Shown piece after piece: positions 1 through 10,262 of a stretch of 64,000 nt of DNA. The stretch spans positions 1-64,000 of the forward strand of contig VHCX01000006.1 in NCBI GenBank assembly GCA_016871615.1. Reading direction: 5' to 3'. Numbering within the stretch: the stretch's first letter is position 1; the number at the start of each line of letters is the position of its first letter. This DNA is from Verrucomicrobiota bacterium. GTDB taxonomy: Bacteria > Verrucomicrobiota > Verrucomicrobiia > Limisphaerales > UBA9464. The notes under the pieces are model-generated. The model was given only the letters and a program-made list of their open reading frames with translations, ran no database searches and was not told the origin of the DNA. Made by a program: the position numbers and the translations under genes.

Positions 1-828
1 CTTGGCGTCGGCCGGATCGTTCGGGTTGAAGCCGTACTGCTTCTCCCAGTCATCCGGGGTGCCGTCCTTGTCGGTGTCGATCACCAGATCAGACGGCTTG
101 GCGCCACCGGCCAACTTCTTGATCTGGTCGCCGGTCAGGGCCCCCTGCCAGATGGCGAAGTCGTCGATCGTGGCATCTGGGATGTTGTTGCCGTTCGGCT
201 CGCCGCCCAAGAAGAGCTTGGTATTGAGGACGGAGTGCACCGAATAACCGTCCTGACTCTTGAAGAGATTACCATCGATCCAGATCTCTTTGGTGGTGCC
301 CCGTTTCACGAAGGAGTACAGGTGCCAGACATTGTAGTCGTGCCCGGGGTTACCTTGAAGGCGTTGGGTCCCACCACAGCAACCACTAGTGTCCCAATAG
401 ATCTCACCGTTCGACCACGGAACGTGGGCTTGGGTGGCGCGCCCGTGATCGTCGGAGACCGCCCAGAAGGTGCTGGAGTTGGGGTTGCTGTTGTTCTTCT
501 GCCAGACGGTGATGGTGATGTTGTCATCCACCGCGGCGACGTTCAAGGGGTGGCTTTCACCAGAGCCTTCGATGAGCAACTGGCCCTTGTTGGACTCCTG
601 CGACATGACGAAGCCCTTGCCGGACTTGCCCTGCCCCGCTCCGGTGACGGCAGCGGCTTCTAGGATCTGGCCAGCAAAGCCGCCAACCATGGATTTCACG
701 GTGACGCCATCGGACTCGACTTTCTCGAAGTCCCACCACGCGACCAACTTGGTTTGCGCCTGGGCCTGGGCTACGGCCAGAAAGGCCGCCGCACCCAACG
801 CCGAGAACGCGATTCTCTGAGAGTTCAT
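1..828 (-). CDS. Secreted LamG/concanavalin A-like lectin-fold protein (3' part outside the window)
   Basis: The reading frame starts at the ATG at 828 and stays open to base 1, so 276 residues are visible and the C-terminus lies off the left edge. Residues 1 to about 24 form a signal peptide ending in AQAQAQ. Residues 27 to about 240 have the pattern of a LamG jelly-roll domain: WWDFEK near the start, ITVWQK, WHLYSFVKRG, EIWIDG, and LFLGGEPN followed by IDDFAIW. The last visible residues, DTDKDGTPDDW, are a calcium-binding thrombospondin type 3-like spacer. In Verrucomicrobiota this often precedes a C-terminal anchor; that continuation is inferred, not seen. The protein is probably a secreted or surface glycan-binding protein. 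Its G+C content is lower than that of its neighbours. There is no Shine-Dalgarno sequence; the leader is A-rich. Confidence 0.85.
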   Translation of the reverse strand, partial: MNSQRIAFSALGAAAFLAVAQAQAQTKLVAWWDFEKVESDGVTVKSMVGGFAGQILEAAAVTGAGQGKSGKGFVMSQESNKGQLLIEGSGESHPLNVAAVDDNITITVWQKNNSNPNSSTFWAVSDDHGRATQAHVPWSNGEIYWDTSGCCGGTQRLQGNPGHDYNVWHLYSFVKRGTTKEIWIDGNLFKSQDGYSVHSVLNTKLFLGGEPNGNNIPDATIDDFAIWQGALTGDQIKKLAGGAKPSDLVIDTDKDGTPDDWEKQYGFNPNDPADAK

Positions 829-866
829 ATCTAGGTAGGTTATTTTTTTGACTGGGGACGAACGAA

Positions 867-895
867 TTTCTGCCGGGAACCCTTGGGAATGTCAA
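867..895 (-). promoter_or_regulatory. Possible sigma-70-type promoter of the LamG gene
   Basis: On the minus strand a perfect TTGACA lies at 895-890. A weak -10 (CAGAAA, 3 of 6) follows after 17 bases, and an A-rich leader runs to the ATG at 828. The -35 box is clear but the -10 box is not, so this is tentative. Confidence 0.3.
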
Positions 896-1007
896 CCGCT
901 TTGTGGCATTCTGGTGGCGGTCGTGAAGCGTTCCGGAAGCTTCTGGGGTCCAGCGCCGGGAGTCGGCAGGGCCGGGGTCATGGTTTGCACCGGCCGGCGT
1001 CTCGGGG

Positions 1008-4000
1008 TCACCGGGAGAAGGGCTGCGAGCTGCGCAGGTAGGCGAAGAAGTCGCGCAACTGGCGATCATCGAGGTCATCGAGCAGGCCCTCGGGCATGAG
1101 GCTGCGGCCGGTGGGCCGGACTTCCAGCACCTCGCCGGCGGCCAGCACGTGATCCTGACCGTCCAGGCCACGCACCGTCGTGGACCGGGCATCGCGTTCG
1201 GTGAGAAACCCGGCCAAGACGCGGCCATCGCGGGTCTCGACCTCCACCGAGGCATAGCCCTCGCGGATCTCGGCACCCGGGTCGAGGATGCTGTGGAGGA
1301 GCGTCCCAAGGTGATCCCGCTGGTAGGCGGTGAGGTCCGGGCCCACCGATCCACCCTTGAAGAACAGGCGATGGCATCCGGCGCACCGCTGCTGGAAATG
1401 GGCCTCGCCCGAATACGGATTGCCCGGGGCCTCCCGGAGCACGCGCTCCAGGTGGCGGATCCGGTCCGCGATCGCCGGCGCCGGCACCGCCGCCGGCACG
1501 GGCCACACCTGGAGGGCTCCGTCCCGGACCTTCGGGTCGGGGGACCGGCGCAGGCGCTCGACCACCTCGGGCGCCACGCTGCGTCGGTCGACCGTCTGGC
1601 GGCCGATCGCCTCCAAGAGGGAAAGGCTCCAGGCAGGCCGGCTCACCAGCAGGGCCAGGCTCGCGGCGCGCACCTCGGTCGGGGCCACGGGCAGGAGTCC
1701 CAGGACCTCGGTGGCCACGCCCGCATCGACCTCGCGGCCCAGGCCGGCAAGCGCGGCCAACCGGATGGGCACGGGTTGACCCTCGCGGACCGCCTCGGAC
1801 AACAGGGCCCGTAAGCCCGGCGGGCGCAGGTCGGCGAGCGTGCGGATCCATTCGGCCCGTTCCGCCGCCGGGATCGCGGACGACCTCCAGCGCTCCAGCA
1901 CTTCGGCCAAGGCGGCCGGATCACGCTGGCGCAGGCGCAGGGCCAGCGAGGCCTTGCCGCGACGGGCCAGGGCTTGGACCAGCTCGTCCGGCAGGGCCGA
2001 GGCATCCCGTCCGCGGAACGCCTCCTCGAAGCCGGCCATGAGCGCCGACACGGAGGCCGCGTCCGGGGCCCGGTCCAGCAGCCAGGCCGCATCGAGCAGG
2101 TCCTGACGGCGTGCCTCCGTGGCGCAACGTCGCATCAGGCGCGGCAGCACCGCCTCGCGGGCCAGGGGACGCTGCCAGGGCGCGCCCGTTTCCCAGAGCG
2201 CGAGGACTTGCGGCCGGGCCGCCGGCCAGTGCGAGTCGATGATCCACCAGCACAGGAGCGGCAGGCAGGGATCGGAGAGGTCCTCGTCGTGGGCCAGCAA
2301 CGCGGCCAAGAGCGGCAGCGCCTGGGCCGCCGGCAACCGGCGCGCCGAGGCGGCCCACTGGGCCCGGACGCGCACGTCGGTCTCGTGCGGCAGGCGAGCG
2401 AGCCAGGCCTGCAGCAGCGGCGCGCCGAGGCGGCGGGCATCGCCCATCAGGCGCACGGACCATTCGCGGATCAGCGCCGACGGATGCCCCGCGAGACGGG
2501 CGGCCAGCGCCTCGTCGAGGCCGCCAGCCTGATGCAACGCCCACAGGGCGGCGATCGGCGCGTCATCGGCCACCACGCGCGCCTTCAGACGGGCCATGAG
2601 TTCCGCGCCGGCCCGGCCCGACCCGCCACCGGGATCGCCCGAGATCCTCTCGGCCAGCACCCGGGCCGCCATCAACCGATGCCACCGGTTCGAATGCGTC
2701 AGCGCCGCCAAGAGCGCCTCCGGCGACTTGTCGTCGAGGCGCACCTCCTTCACCAGAGGCCGATCCGCACCCCGCAGCCGGTACAGGCGCCCGGTGGTGG
2801 GATCGATCTGGCTCTGGTAGTGCTGCCCGTGGGCGATGTAGTGCTCGTAGAAGTCGGCGATCCACACCGAGCCGTCCGGAGCGTTGGCGAGGTACACCGG
2901 CCGGAACGCCTCGTCGCCGCAGTGCAGGGCCGTGCCGAGATCGCGGGTGCCGAAGGTGGAGCCGATCCGGTGGCGGTCGGTGGCCAGCACGACGTTGTGC
3001 AGCGGGTCGAGCCAGAGCAGTTGTCCCTGCCAGGTCGGCGGCATGGCCGGGCCCTCCACGACCGACAGGAGGTGGGTGAAGCGCTGGAACTGGGCCGCCG
3101 GGGCCATCCAAGGCAACTGGCCGAAGGTGTGCGGATTGCGCGGTGGCCCGAACTTTCCCGGGTCGACACCCTGCTTCAGGTAGTAGCCGCCCTGCTGGTA
3201 ATGCCAGCCTCGGGTCTCCGAGCCGTTGTGGCCGCTGAAGAGGCGGCCCTCGCCATCCAGCTCCAGCCCAAAGACATTCCCGCTGCCCTCGGCGAAGAGC
3301 TCGTACTCGCGGCTCACGGGATGATAGCGCCAGACCATGCAGCCCTCGAAATGGACGCCGGGTGCCCCCTCCGGATCCAACCCCGGCCGGACCACCCGGC
3401 TGGTGGTGGTGCTGCCCTGCCCGCCGTAGATCCATCCGTCGGGTCCCCAGACCAGGCCGTTGGCCACCGAATGCGTGTCCTCCAGCCCGAAGCCGGCGAG
3501 GTGCACCACCGGCGGCCCGTCGGGCACGTCGTCACCGTCGGCATCCGGGAAGAACAGCAGGTAGGGCGTGTTCATGATCCAGACCCCGCCGCGACCCGGC
3601 AGCACGGCATTGGCGAGGTTCAGCCCGTCGACGAACACCCGGTGCCGGTCGGGCAGGCCGTCACCGTCGGTGTCCTCATGCACGGTGATGCGGTCGCGGC
3701 CCGGGGTGTGCCGGGGCGGCGGTTCGGGTACCCGGTCGTAGTGCGCGCGGTAGTACTTGTCGCGGCTGACCATGCGGGCACCGGCGGGGTAGGGATACTG
3801 CCGGTACTGGGCCACCCAGAGCCGGCCACGGGCGTCGAAGCTGAAGTGTGTGGGCTGGGCCACCTCGGGCTCGTGCAGCAGCAGGTCCACGCGCAGGTCG
3901 GCCGCCGGCTTCATGAGCGCCATCGTCTCGGCCGGGGTCTTGCGCGGACCGGGCACGAACCGCTGGGCCTCGCCCAGGACGCGGTGCGACTCGTGGTACT

Positions 4001-4565
4001 GGTCGAAGGCGGCGCGGGCCGGGCGTTCGGCGGGCACGGGAACCTCCGTGGCGGTCGGGGGCTCCGCCCCGGCCGGGCGCCACTCCCAGGTCCCCTCGAG
4101 GATCGCCTCGTTGAAGTAGTCCATCACGAAGGGCGCCTCGCCCTGGAACCCCGCCCAGCCCTCCGGCTGATGGGCGCGGATGAGCAGCCCGTTCCACTGG
4201 CCCTTCTTCAGCAGGCCGGGCGGGATCTTGTGCCGGTGGTTTCCCGAGACGCCATCCCGGTACTCCGGCGGAAACGATCCGCCCCGCCCGATGGACGCCC
4301 CGTTGACGAACACCTCATGGGCCCCGGCGAAACCCCGCAGGTTGAGGGTCACCGACTCGGCGAAGAGGTTCCGCTCATGCGGCGTGAAGAAGCTGTCATG
4401 CGGCCGGAACCACGCCCGATACCAGCGCCAGGACGGGCCGGCGGGGATGGCCCCGGGAACCTCGACGGACCGCCAGGCGGCCGTGGCATCGTCCGCAGGC
4501 AGGGACCACGGGATTCCCGCCAGGATAAACGCACCGACCAGGAGCAAGGACAACACACAGGGCAT
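1008..4565 (-). CDS. PVC-type membrane-bound dehydrogenase with HEAT repeats and C-terminal cytochrome c
   Basis: This 1185-residue protein starts at the ATG at 4565. That start gives a clean signal peptide (MPCVLSLLLVGAFILAGIPW); further upstream the frame lacks this. Residues about 30-165 look like a galactose-binding-like sugar domain (AWFRPHDSFF, VFVNGASIGRGG). They are followed by a beta-propeller dehydrogenase region with FSFDARGRLWVAQY, DTDGDGLPDRH and GLVWGPDGWIYGG, and then a long alpha-helical HEAT-like section at about 600-1000. Residues 1061-1065 are CAGCH, a haem c site, with LMPEG near 1156 as a likely axial methionine. The family is expanded in Planctomycetes and Verrucomicrobia. 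It is presumed to oxidise sugars or similar substrates outside the cytoplasm and pass electrons to its own cytochrome; the substrate is unknown. It lies 100 bp downstream of the nitrate operon but has no evident link to it. Confidence 0.88.
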   Translation of the reverse strand: MPCVLSLLLVGAFILAGIPWSLPADDATAAWRSVEVPGAIPAGPSWRWYRAWFRPHDSFFTPHERNLFAESVTLNLRGFAGAHEVFVNGASIGRGGSFPPEYRDGVSGNHRHKIPPGLLKKGQWNGLLIRAHQPEGWAGFQGEAPFVMDYFNEAILEGTWEWRPAGAEPPTATEVPVPAERPARAAFDQYHESHRVLGEAQRFVPGPRKTPAETMALMKPAADLRVDLLLHEPEVAQPTHFSFDARGRLWVAQYRQYPYPAGARMVSRDKYYRAHYDRVPEPPPRHTPGRDRITVHEDTDGDGLPDRHRVFVDGLNLANAVLPGRGGVWIMNTPYLLFFPDADGDDVPDGPPVVHLAGFGLEDTHSVANGLVWGPDGWIYGGQGSTTTSRVVRPGLDPEGAPGVHFEGCMVWRYHPVSREYELFAEGSGNVFGLELDGEGRLFSGHNGSETRGWHYQQGGYYLKQGVDPGKFGPPRNPHTFGQLPWMAPAAQFQRFTHLLSVVEGPAMPPTWQGQLLWLDPLHNVVLATDRHRIGSTFGTRDLGTALHCGDEAFRPVYLANAPDGSVWIADFYEHYIAHGQHYQSQIDPTTGRLYRLRGADRPLVKEVRLDDKSPEALLAALTHSNRWHRLMAARVLAERISGDPGGGSGRAGAELMARLKARVVADDAPIAALWALHQAGGLDEALAARLAGHPSALIREWSVRLMGDARRLGAPLLQAWLARLPHETDVRVRAQWAASARRLPAAQALPLLAALLAHDEDLSDPCLPLLCWWIIDSHWPAARPQVLALWETGAPWQRPLAREAVLPRLMRRCATEARRQDLLDAAWLLDRAPDAASVSALMAGFEEAFRGRDASALPDELVQALARRGKASLALRLRQRDPAALAEVLERWRSSAIPAAERAEWIRTLADLRPPGLRALLSEAVREGQPVPIRLAALAGLGREVDAGVATEVLGLLPVAPTEVRAASLALLVSRPAWSLSLLEAIGRQTVDRRSVAPEVVERLRRSPDPKVRDGALQVWPVPAAVPAPAIADRIRHLERVLREAPGNPYSGEAHFQQRCAGCHRLFFKGGSVGPDLTAYQRDHLGTLLHSILDPGAEIREGYASVEVETRDGRVLAGFLTERDARSTTVRGLDGQDHVLAAGEVLEVRPTGRSLMPEGLLDDLDDRQLRDFFAYLRSSQPFSR

Positions 4566-4665
4566 GATGTCGGGAACCCTGCCCCGCCACCGGCGCGGAC
4601 GGCAGCGCAAAAGCGCTCCGGGCGTCCGGGATGGCGCGCCTGCCCAGGAGCTCAAAACGTCGGGT

Positions 4666-6927
4666 TCAGGCCGGCGGCAGCGCCTCAAGGGCGACGGCGC
4701 AGAACTTGTAGCTTGGCTGGCGGGAGTGCGGGTCGACCACCGTGAGGGTGAGCGGGTTCAGCTCCCGATAATGCATGGGGATGAATACCTGCCCGGGTTG
4801 GACGGCGGGCGTGACCCAGGCATCGGCCACCAGTTCGGCACGCCTGGAGCGCACACGGATCCGCCCTTTTTCATGGAGCGCTAGCCGGGCCGCATCGTCG
4901 GGGTGGATCTCCACGTAGCAGGTCTCCGGATAGAGCTGACGGAGAACCGGTGATTTGGAGGTCCGGGTGTTCGTATGCCACTGGGAGCTCGTCCCGCGAC
5001 CCGTCAACAGGATCCAAGGGTATTCCGGATCGGTGGGCTCGGGCACCGGCGTCGGAGGCGAATGATGGAACACGGCGCGGCCATCGGAGGTCGGAAAACA
5101 CCCGTCGGCGAAGAGCCGCCGCTCACGGATCCCGGCCGCCCGGGTCTCCGGAAGGGTCGCCAGCGACGCATCGGAGACAGGGTCGAGGACATGATCCCGC
5201 ATCGCCTGGGAGAAGGGCCATTGGATCCCGCCCAAGGCATCGATGGCACGGTACCCGTCGATGCCCGTGATGTCGCACGGCCGGCCTCGACTCAATCGTT
5301 TCAGGAGACCGAACACCGCCTCGGGTGTCTGCCAGTCCGCGAACAGGTCGGCGCATCCCCACGCCTCGGCAATGAGGCGGAAGATGTGGAAGTCGGACAA
5401 CGCCTGCCCGGGGGGCCGACGGACTCGCTTTACCAACCCCAGACGGCGTTCGCTGTTGATGAACGTTCCTTCCTTCTCCCCCCAACCGGCCGCCGGCAAC
5501 AGCAGGTCCGCACGCTGGGCGGTCTCGGTGGTGGTGTACAGATCCTGGACCACCAGGAACTCCAGACGACCCAGCAACTCGTTGAACCGGCGCTGCTGGA
5601 TCCAGGAATGGGAGGAGTTCGTGGCGATGATCCAAAGGCCGCGGATCGCCCCCGACTCGATCCCGTCGACGATGCGGTCATAGGCCCAGGAATTCTCCGA
5701 GGGCACGGTGCCCGCCGGCAGCCCCAGGAGCGATTCCACCTCGAGCCGGGCGGCCGGATCGGCGAAGTCGCGCCCGCCGAAAAGGTTGGTCACGTTGGAG
5801 AAGAGGCGAGACCCCATGGCATTGCATTGGCCGGTGATGGAATTGGCCCCGGTCCCGGGCTTGCCGATCTGCCCGGTCATCAACGCCAGGTTGATGATCG
5901 CCTGGGCGGTGCGGGTCGACTCGTGCCCCTGGTTCACCCCCATGGTCCACCAGTACGAGACCCGGGGCCGGGTCGCGATGCGCTCCACCAGCGTCTCGAA
6001 CAGATCGAGCGGGATCTTCGCCTCGGCGCACACCTGTTCCGGGGTGAAGTCGCTGACAGCGGCCGCGAACGCCTCGAAGCCCCGGGTGTGGGCCTCGATG
6101 AACGCGCGATCCACCGCCCCCCGACGGATCAGCGCCGAGGCCACGCCATAGAGCAGGACGAGGTCGGATTTCGGAGCCAGCGGAACGTGAAGGGTCGCGC
6201 CCATGGCGGTCTCCGTCCGACGGGGATCCAGCACGATGATCTCCGGCGAACGCCGATTCTGAAGCACCCGCTGCCACAGGATCGGGTGCGCGACCGCGGG
6301 ATTGGAGCCCACGAACACGAGGCAATCCGACTCCTCGAAATCGGCGTAGGTGTAGGGCGGGGCATCGAAGCCCAGACTCTGCTTGTAGGCGACATGCGCC
6401 GTCGCCATGCACTGGCGCGTGTTGGAGTCGCAATGCAGACCGCGCATGCCGAACTTGAAGAGGGCGCCCAGCAGCGCCATCTCCTCGGTGCAGATCTGGC
6501 CGGTGCTCAGGAAGGCGATGGATTGCGGCCCCCAGTTCTGTTGCACCGATTTCATCCGCGACACGAAGGCATGAAGAGCCTTGGACCAGACCACCGGTTC
6601 CATCGCACCGGTGGCGGGATTCCGAAGCAGGGGCGTCGTGGCCCGGTCCGGGGCATCCAAGGCGGCCAAGGCCTCCCAACCCTTCGGACAAGCCATGCCT
6701 TGGTTCACGGGAAAGCGCGGATCCGGGCTGAGGTTGACCGCCTCGCCATTGACCAAGTGGGCCGTGAGGCCACACCCGGTGGCGCAGTAACCACAGACAA
6801 TTCCCGTGGTTGCGTCGGGCTTCAGGCGGGCGGGCACCTGGCCCAATCCAAACCCGCCCGGCACCCGGGCCAGGTCGGTGGTCAACGGCCCATCCCAGGC
6901 CCTCCAGGGGATTCGCGGAAGATTCAT
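4666..6927 (-). CDS. nasA: Molybdopterin nitrate reductase catalytic subunit, assimilatory NasA/NarB type
   Basis: This 753-residue protein of the molybdopterin oxidoreductase family is predicted to reduce nitrate to nitrite in the cytoplasm. The N-terminal [4Fe-4S] ligands are Cys45, Cys48, Cys52 and Cys80, in [10 protein letters not shown] and GMACPKGW. The molybdopterin region contains [23 protein letters not shown] and [12 protein letters not shown], typical of NasA/NarB, and the C-terminal MGD-binding domain starts near [15 protein letters not shown]. There is no twin-arginine signal. The start is the ATG at 6927, which overlaps the upstream stop as ATGA, so the two genes are translationally coupled. 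It is the last gene of the operon. Electrons should come from the coupled four-cluster subunit encoded upstream. Confidence 0.92.
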   Translation of the reverse strand: MNLPRIPWRAWDGPLTTDLARVPGGFGLGQVPARLKPDATTGIVCGYCATGCGLTAHLVNGEAVNLSPDPRFPVNQGMACPKGWEALAALDAPDRATTPLLRNPATGAMEPVVWSKALHAFVSRMKSVQQNWGPQSIAFLSTGQICTEEMALLGALFKFGMRGLHCDSNTRQCMATAHVAYKQSLGFDAPPYTYADFEESDCLVFVGSNPAVAHPILWQRVLQNRRSPEIIVLDPRRTETAMGATLHVPLAPKSDLVLLYGVASALIRRGAVDRAFIEAHTRGFEAFAAAVSDFTPEQVCAEAKIPLDLFETLVERIATRPRVSYWWTMGVNQGHESTRTAQAIINLALMTGQIGKPGTGANSITGQCNAMGSRLFSNVTNLFGGRDFADPAARLEVESLLGLPAGTVPSENSWAYDRIVDGIESGAIRGLWIIATNSSHSWIQQRRFNELLGRLEFLVVQDLYTTTETAQRADLLLPAAGWGEKEGTFINSERRLGLVKRVRRPPGQALSDFHIFRLIAEAWGCADLFADWQTPEAVFGLLKRLSRGRPCDITGIDGYRAIDALGGIQWPFSQAMRDHVLDPVSDASLATLPETRAAGIRERRLFADGCFPTSDGRAVFHHSPPTPVPEPTDPEYPWILLTGRGTSSQWHTNTRTSKSPVLRQLYPETCYVEIHPDDAARLALHEKGRIRVRSRRAELVADAWVTPAVQPGQVFIPMHYRELNPLTLTVVDPHSRQPSYKFCAVALEALPPA

Positions 6928-8462
6928 GGTCTCTCTTGGTCGCGGGAATCGACATCGGCCAGGAATCCCCCGGCGAAGAACCGCCAGCGCTCGAACATCG
7001 ACAACCCGGTCAGGAGCAGCAGGGCGAGGATCGATACCCACGAAGGCCCAACCATCAGACCCCAGCCCACACCCCACCCCATCAGGACGGTTCCGGCGAA
7101 CCGCGGACCGGTGCGCCGTGAGCGCCACCCTGCGCGACCGGTGACAACGTAGACCTGGATCTGCGCCACCGTCGTCAGGACCAGGAGCACCAGCAGACCA
7201 GAGGCGACACCCTGGAACCCCCGCAGCGGAGCCGGGAATGCCGGCACCCAGGCCAGCCCCGCGATCCACCCGGTGAAGAGCAGCGAGACCGAAGAGAACG
7301 CGCCCAGAGCCAGCGCCTCGCGACTCAACCAACTGGTCTTCCAGCCCATCCAGATGCGCCAAGCCTTGAGCGGTTGTCCCAAGTGGAACACCGATGCGAT
7401 CAATCCGGCGTGGACCCACAGACAACCCAGCGCGGCCACCGCGGCGTCCCTCCCCGTGGGGATCCGCCCGGACATCCCCGTCCCCAGGGCCACTGCGGCG
7501 AGGATTCCGCCCCCCCATTGGGTGAGCACCAGCATCGCGATCAACGGCCAATGGGCGTCCCTCCGGCACGGGGTCCCGGTCACGGGGCGGGACTCCAGTC
7601 CATCCATCGGGCGCCTCGAGCGGTACACCGTCGAGGGCACGGTGATCGAGGCCGGGGGCATCCCGGGCAGGGAGCATCCGCCGTCGCGATGGCCGGCGGT
7701 CGACGCCTCTCCTCGACATCGATCGATCGTCGCAGCCACCGGGACACGCGTGATCCGGATGGCTTCGTTGGGGCAGGCCTGCACGCACGCCGGGGCCTCC
7801 CCCGCCTGGAGTCGTCCCTGGCACAGGTCGCACTTGCGCACGATGCCCCGGGATTCCGAGAACTTCGGCACCTCGTACGGGCAGGTGAAGATGCAGTAGC
7901 TGCACCCGATGCACTGGTCGTCGAGATGGCGGACGATGCCGGTGAGCGGATCCTTCTCGTAGGCCAGCACCGGGCAGCCCTTCAGGCAACCGGGATCCAC
8001 GCAATGGTGGCAGGCGGACGTGACCGCCAGGGTCACCGCTTCCGGGCGGGGGGTTTGGGGAACCGGACGGGAAGCGACCATGAGGCGGATCTCGCGCCAG
8101 GATTCCTCGGGTTCCAGCCCGTTGAGCGAATGGCAGGCCACGACGCAGGCCTTGCAGGAGGAGCACTGGTCGAGGTCGACCTCGAACGCGTACTGCTCCC
8201 CGGGCCCGGGAGGGGTGGCCGGCAAGAGGGCCCGGTAGCGCTGCTCCAGCAACGGGGCGCGCGCATCGGCCTGGCGCTGGCTGAAGCGCTCGACGGCGGT
8301 CAGTCGCCGCTGCTCGGCCACGAACGCGTCCACCAACGTCTCAAGAGGATCCTCCGGAACGGTGGCTGCGGACGATGGTGATGGGGGGGTCACCGGTGGG
8401 GACAAGGGCTCAAGGGCGATTCGGGCTCTCCGAGAACAACTCCTGGAGTCGTCCAAGGTCAT
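6924..8462 (-). CDS. Fusion of four-cluster ferredoxin subunit (DmsB/NrfC type) with DmsC-type membrane anchor
   Basis: This 512-residue protein has two halves. The first carries 16 cysteines in ferredoxin spacing (100/103/106/110, 151/154/159/163, 184/187/190/194, 211/214/226/230), so it should hold four [4Fe-4S] clusters as in DmsB, NrfC or NarH. The second half, from about residue 300, has about eight hydrophobic segments and matches the DmsC/YnfH anchor ([23 protein letters not shown] is the family signature region). In DMSO reductase these are two proteins. Next to NasA it implies a nitrate reductase that takes electrons from quinol in the inner membrane. The start is uncertain: the ATG at 8462 overlaps nirA by 53 bases, while a GTG at 8393 would begin just after its stop. 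Confidence 0.85.
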   Translation of the reverse strand: MTLDDSRSCSRRARIALEPLSPPVTPPSPSSAATVPEDPLETLVDAFVAEQRRLTAVERFSQRQADARAPLLEQRYRALLPATPPGPGEQYAFEVDLDQCSSCKACVVACHSLNGLEPEESWREIRLMVASRPVPQTPRPEAVTLAVTSACHHCVDPGCLKGCPVLAYEKDPLTGIVRHLDDQCIGCSYCIFTCPYEVPKFSESRGIVRKCDLCQGRLQAGEAPACVQACPNEAIRITRVPVAATIDRCRGEASTAGHRDGGCSLPGMPPASITVPSTVYRSRRPMDGLESRPVTGTPCRRDAHWPLIAMLVLTQWGGGILAAVALGTGMSGRIPTGRDAAVAALGCLWVHAGLIASVFHLGQPLKAWRIWMGWKTSWLSREALALGAFSSVSLLFTGWIAGLAWVPAFPAPLRGFQGVASGLLVLLVLTTVAQIQVYVVTGRAGWRSRRTGPRFAGTVLMGWGVGWGLMVGPSWVSILALLLLTGLSMFERWRFFAGGFLADVDSRDQERP

Positions 8463-10233
8463 GCCTCGAGGTGAAGCCCTGGAAGGTTTCTCCCGGTTGC
8501 CGGTCGCGCAGATAGACCTTCAGCATGCGCTCCAGCAGCGGACCCAATTCCTCGACGATCACCCCTTGGAACACCGCACGCCCGATCGCCTGCCGCGAAC
8601 CGAATCCCCCTCCCACGAAGACATGGTAAGCCTCCTGGGCCTGCCCCCCGCGCTTGAGTTGCGTGCCCAGGAGCCCGATGTCGCCCATGTAATGCTGGGC
8701 GCAGGAGTTCGGGCATCCGGTAAGGTGGATGTTCACCGGTTGGTCCAGGCTCACGCGGGAGTCGAGCCATTCGATCAATTGCAGGGCGTGGCCCTTGGTG
8801 TCGGATGCGGCGAACCGGCAATGCCGATTGCCGGTGCAGGCGATGAATCCCCCCCGAAGCGCGCTGGACCTCCAATCGAGACCCATCTTCACCAGGGCCT
8901 TCTTCACCGTCTCGACGTAGGCCTCGGGGATGTTCGGCACGATCAGGTTCTGCCACACGGTCAGCCGGACCTCGCCGCTCCCGTACAACTCGGCCAACTC
9001 GGCCAGACGCCGCAGTTGCCTGGAGGTGATCTGCCCCACGGGCACCGCGACACCCACCCAATATCGGCCGGCTTGTCGCTGCTGGTGAACCCCCAGGTGC
9101 GGGTGCTGGCTGGCGGGAGCCGAGTCACTGGCCGCGACCGCAGCCTCGGAGCCCGGGGGTATGCCCATCAAGGCACGTCCCAACCGCGTCTCCGTCTCGG
9201 TTCGAAAGCGATCCAGCGTCCAATGCTCGAGCAGATGCTTGAGCCGGGCACGCTTGCGGTCGGTCCGGTCGCCATGGGCGAGATAAACCCGGAGCATGGC
9301 CGCAGTGACTGGGATCACTTCGGAAGGCGTCACCAAGACACCCAGGTCCCGCGCGAAGGATTTGTGACCGGTGGCCCCGCCCAGCAGACATCGGAAGTAC
9401 AACCCCGCGGGCACGACGTCCGTCAGGAGATCTCCAGGCCGGAAGCCGCTGACACCCTCGGCCTGGAGCTCTGCAGGCGACCAGACCCGCACGGCCTTCC
9501 ATCCGATGTCGTTGGTGTCCTCCACCGTCGGGATCGATCCGCCTCCATGGAAGGCGATGTTGAACTTCCGGGGCAGATCGTAGAACTCGCGGTGGTTCAG
9601 TATGAGCTGCCCCAGCTGGAGGGTCAGGGGCAGCGTCTCCAGGCGCTCGGACGGATCGAGACCGCTGGTCGGATCGCAGGTCAGGTTGCGGATGTTGTCG
9701 GCTCCGGCGCCCCGGGTGTGCAGGCCGACCGCCTGGATGCGTCTCAGGAATTCCGGTGCGTCCCGGAATCGGAGGTGTCGCACCTGGAGATTCGCCCGGG
9801 TGGTGATCTGCAGGTAGCCGGTGGTGAGGCTGTCGGTCACGGCGGCGATCTCCCGGAGCTGGGCCGAGGTCAGTTGGCCTCCCGGAATGCGGAGACGGGC
9901 CATGTACCCCTCGTTCATCGGGCTCATGTAGAAGAGCCCCTGCCATTTGAAGCGGAACGCGTTGTCGGGATCGGGCGCCTGGTCGGAAGCCGCGTGCTGC
10001 AGCAGGAGCGAATAGGCGTCCAGCGGGTGCAACTCCCGTTTGATGCGTTCCTGGTCGGTCAACTCGGAAAGGTCCGAAGCCGCCGCCACGGCGGCGACAG
10101 GAAGCGGGCTCGACGGCACGAGGTCGCCGAAGCCGAGACCGCGATTGCGGAGACCTGCAAAGAGGCCCTCGAGGTAGGCGGTCTGCTCGGCGTCGAGCGG
10201 TTGTCCGGAGACCTGTTGGAACGGGAGGCTCAT
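8410..10233 (-). CDS. nirA: Sirohaem- and [4Fe-4S]-containing nitrite reductase, NirA family
   Basis: This 607-residue protein has two repeats of the nitrite/sulfite reductase ferredoxin-like half domain and the sirohaem-binding domain. The cluster and sirohaem cysteines are Cys466, Cys472 (CTGNRHCRFA), Cys507 and Cys511 (TGCPNSCAQHYMGDIG). The first half has YMARLRIPGGQLT and ITTRANLQVRHL, which bind substrate and sirohaem in this family. The predicted reaction is nitrite to ammonium with six electrons. Assimilatory sulfite reductase CysI has the same architecture and the flavoprotein next door is CysJ-like, so sulfite cannot be excluded. The position between nitrate transporter and nitrate reductase genes makes nitrite the better call. 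The gene is 29 bp downstream of the flavoprotein gene. Confidence 0.87.
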   Translation of the reverse strand: MSLPFQQVSGQPLDAEQTAYLEGLFAGLRNRGLGFGDLVPSSPLPVAAVAAASDLSELTDQERIKRELHPLDAYSLLLQHAASDQAPDPDNAFRFKWQGLFYMSPMNEGYMARLRIPGGQLTSAQLREIAAVTDSLTTGYLQITTRANLQVRHLRFRDAPEFLRRIQAVGLHTRGAGADNIRNLTCDPTSGLDPSERLETLPLTLQLGQLILNHREFYDLPRKFNIAFHGGGSIPTVEDTNDIGWKAVRVWSPAELQAEGVSGFRPGDLLTDVVPAGLYFRCLLGGATGHKSFARDLGVLVTPSEVIPVTAAMLRVYLAHGDRTDRKRARLKHLLEHWTLDRFRTETETRLGRALMGIPPGSEAAVAASDSAPASQHPHLGVHQQRQAGRYWVGVAVPVGQITSRQLRRLAELAELYGSGEVRLTVWQNLIVPNIPEAYVETVKKALVKMGLDWRSSALRGGFIACTGNRHCRFAASDTKGHALQLIEWLDSRVSLDQPVNIHLTGCPNSCAQHYMGDIGLLGTQLKRGGQAQEAYHVFVGGGFGSRQAIGRAVFQGVIVEELGPLLERMLKVYLRDRQPGETFQGFTSRHDLGRLQELFSESPNRP

Positions 10234-10262
10234 GGGGTGGGGTTCATCGGGATCGAGCGTCT

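Noticed and set aside
1974..4745. A 923-codon plus-strand frame opposite the PVC dehydrogenase
   Set aside because: No domain or signal peptide; the opposite strand has a signal peptide, propeller, HEAT repeats and CxxCH.
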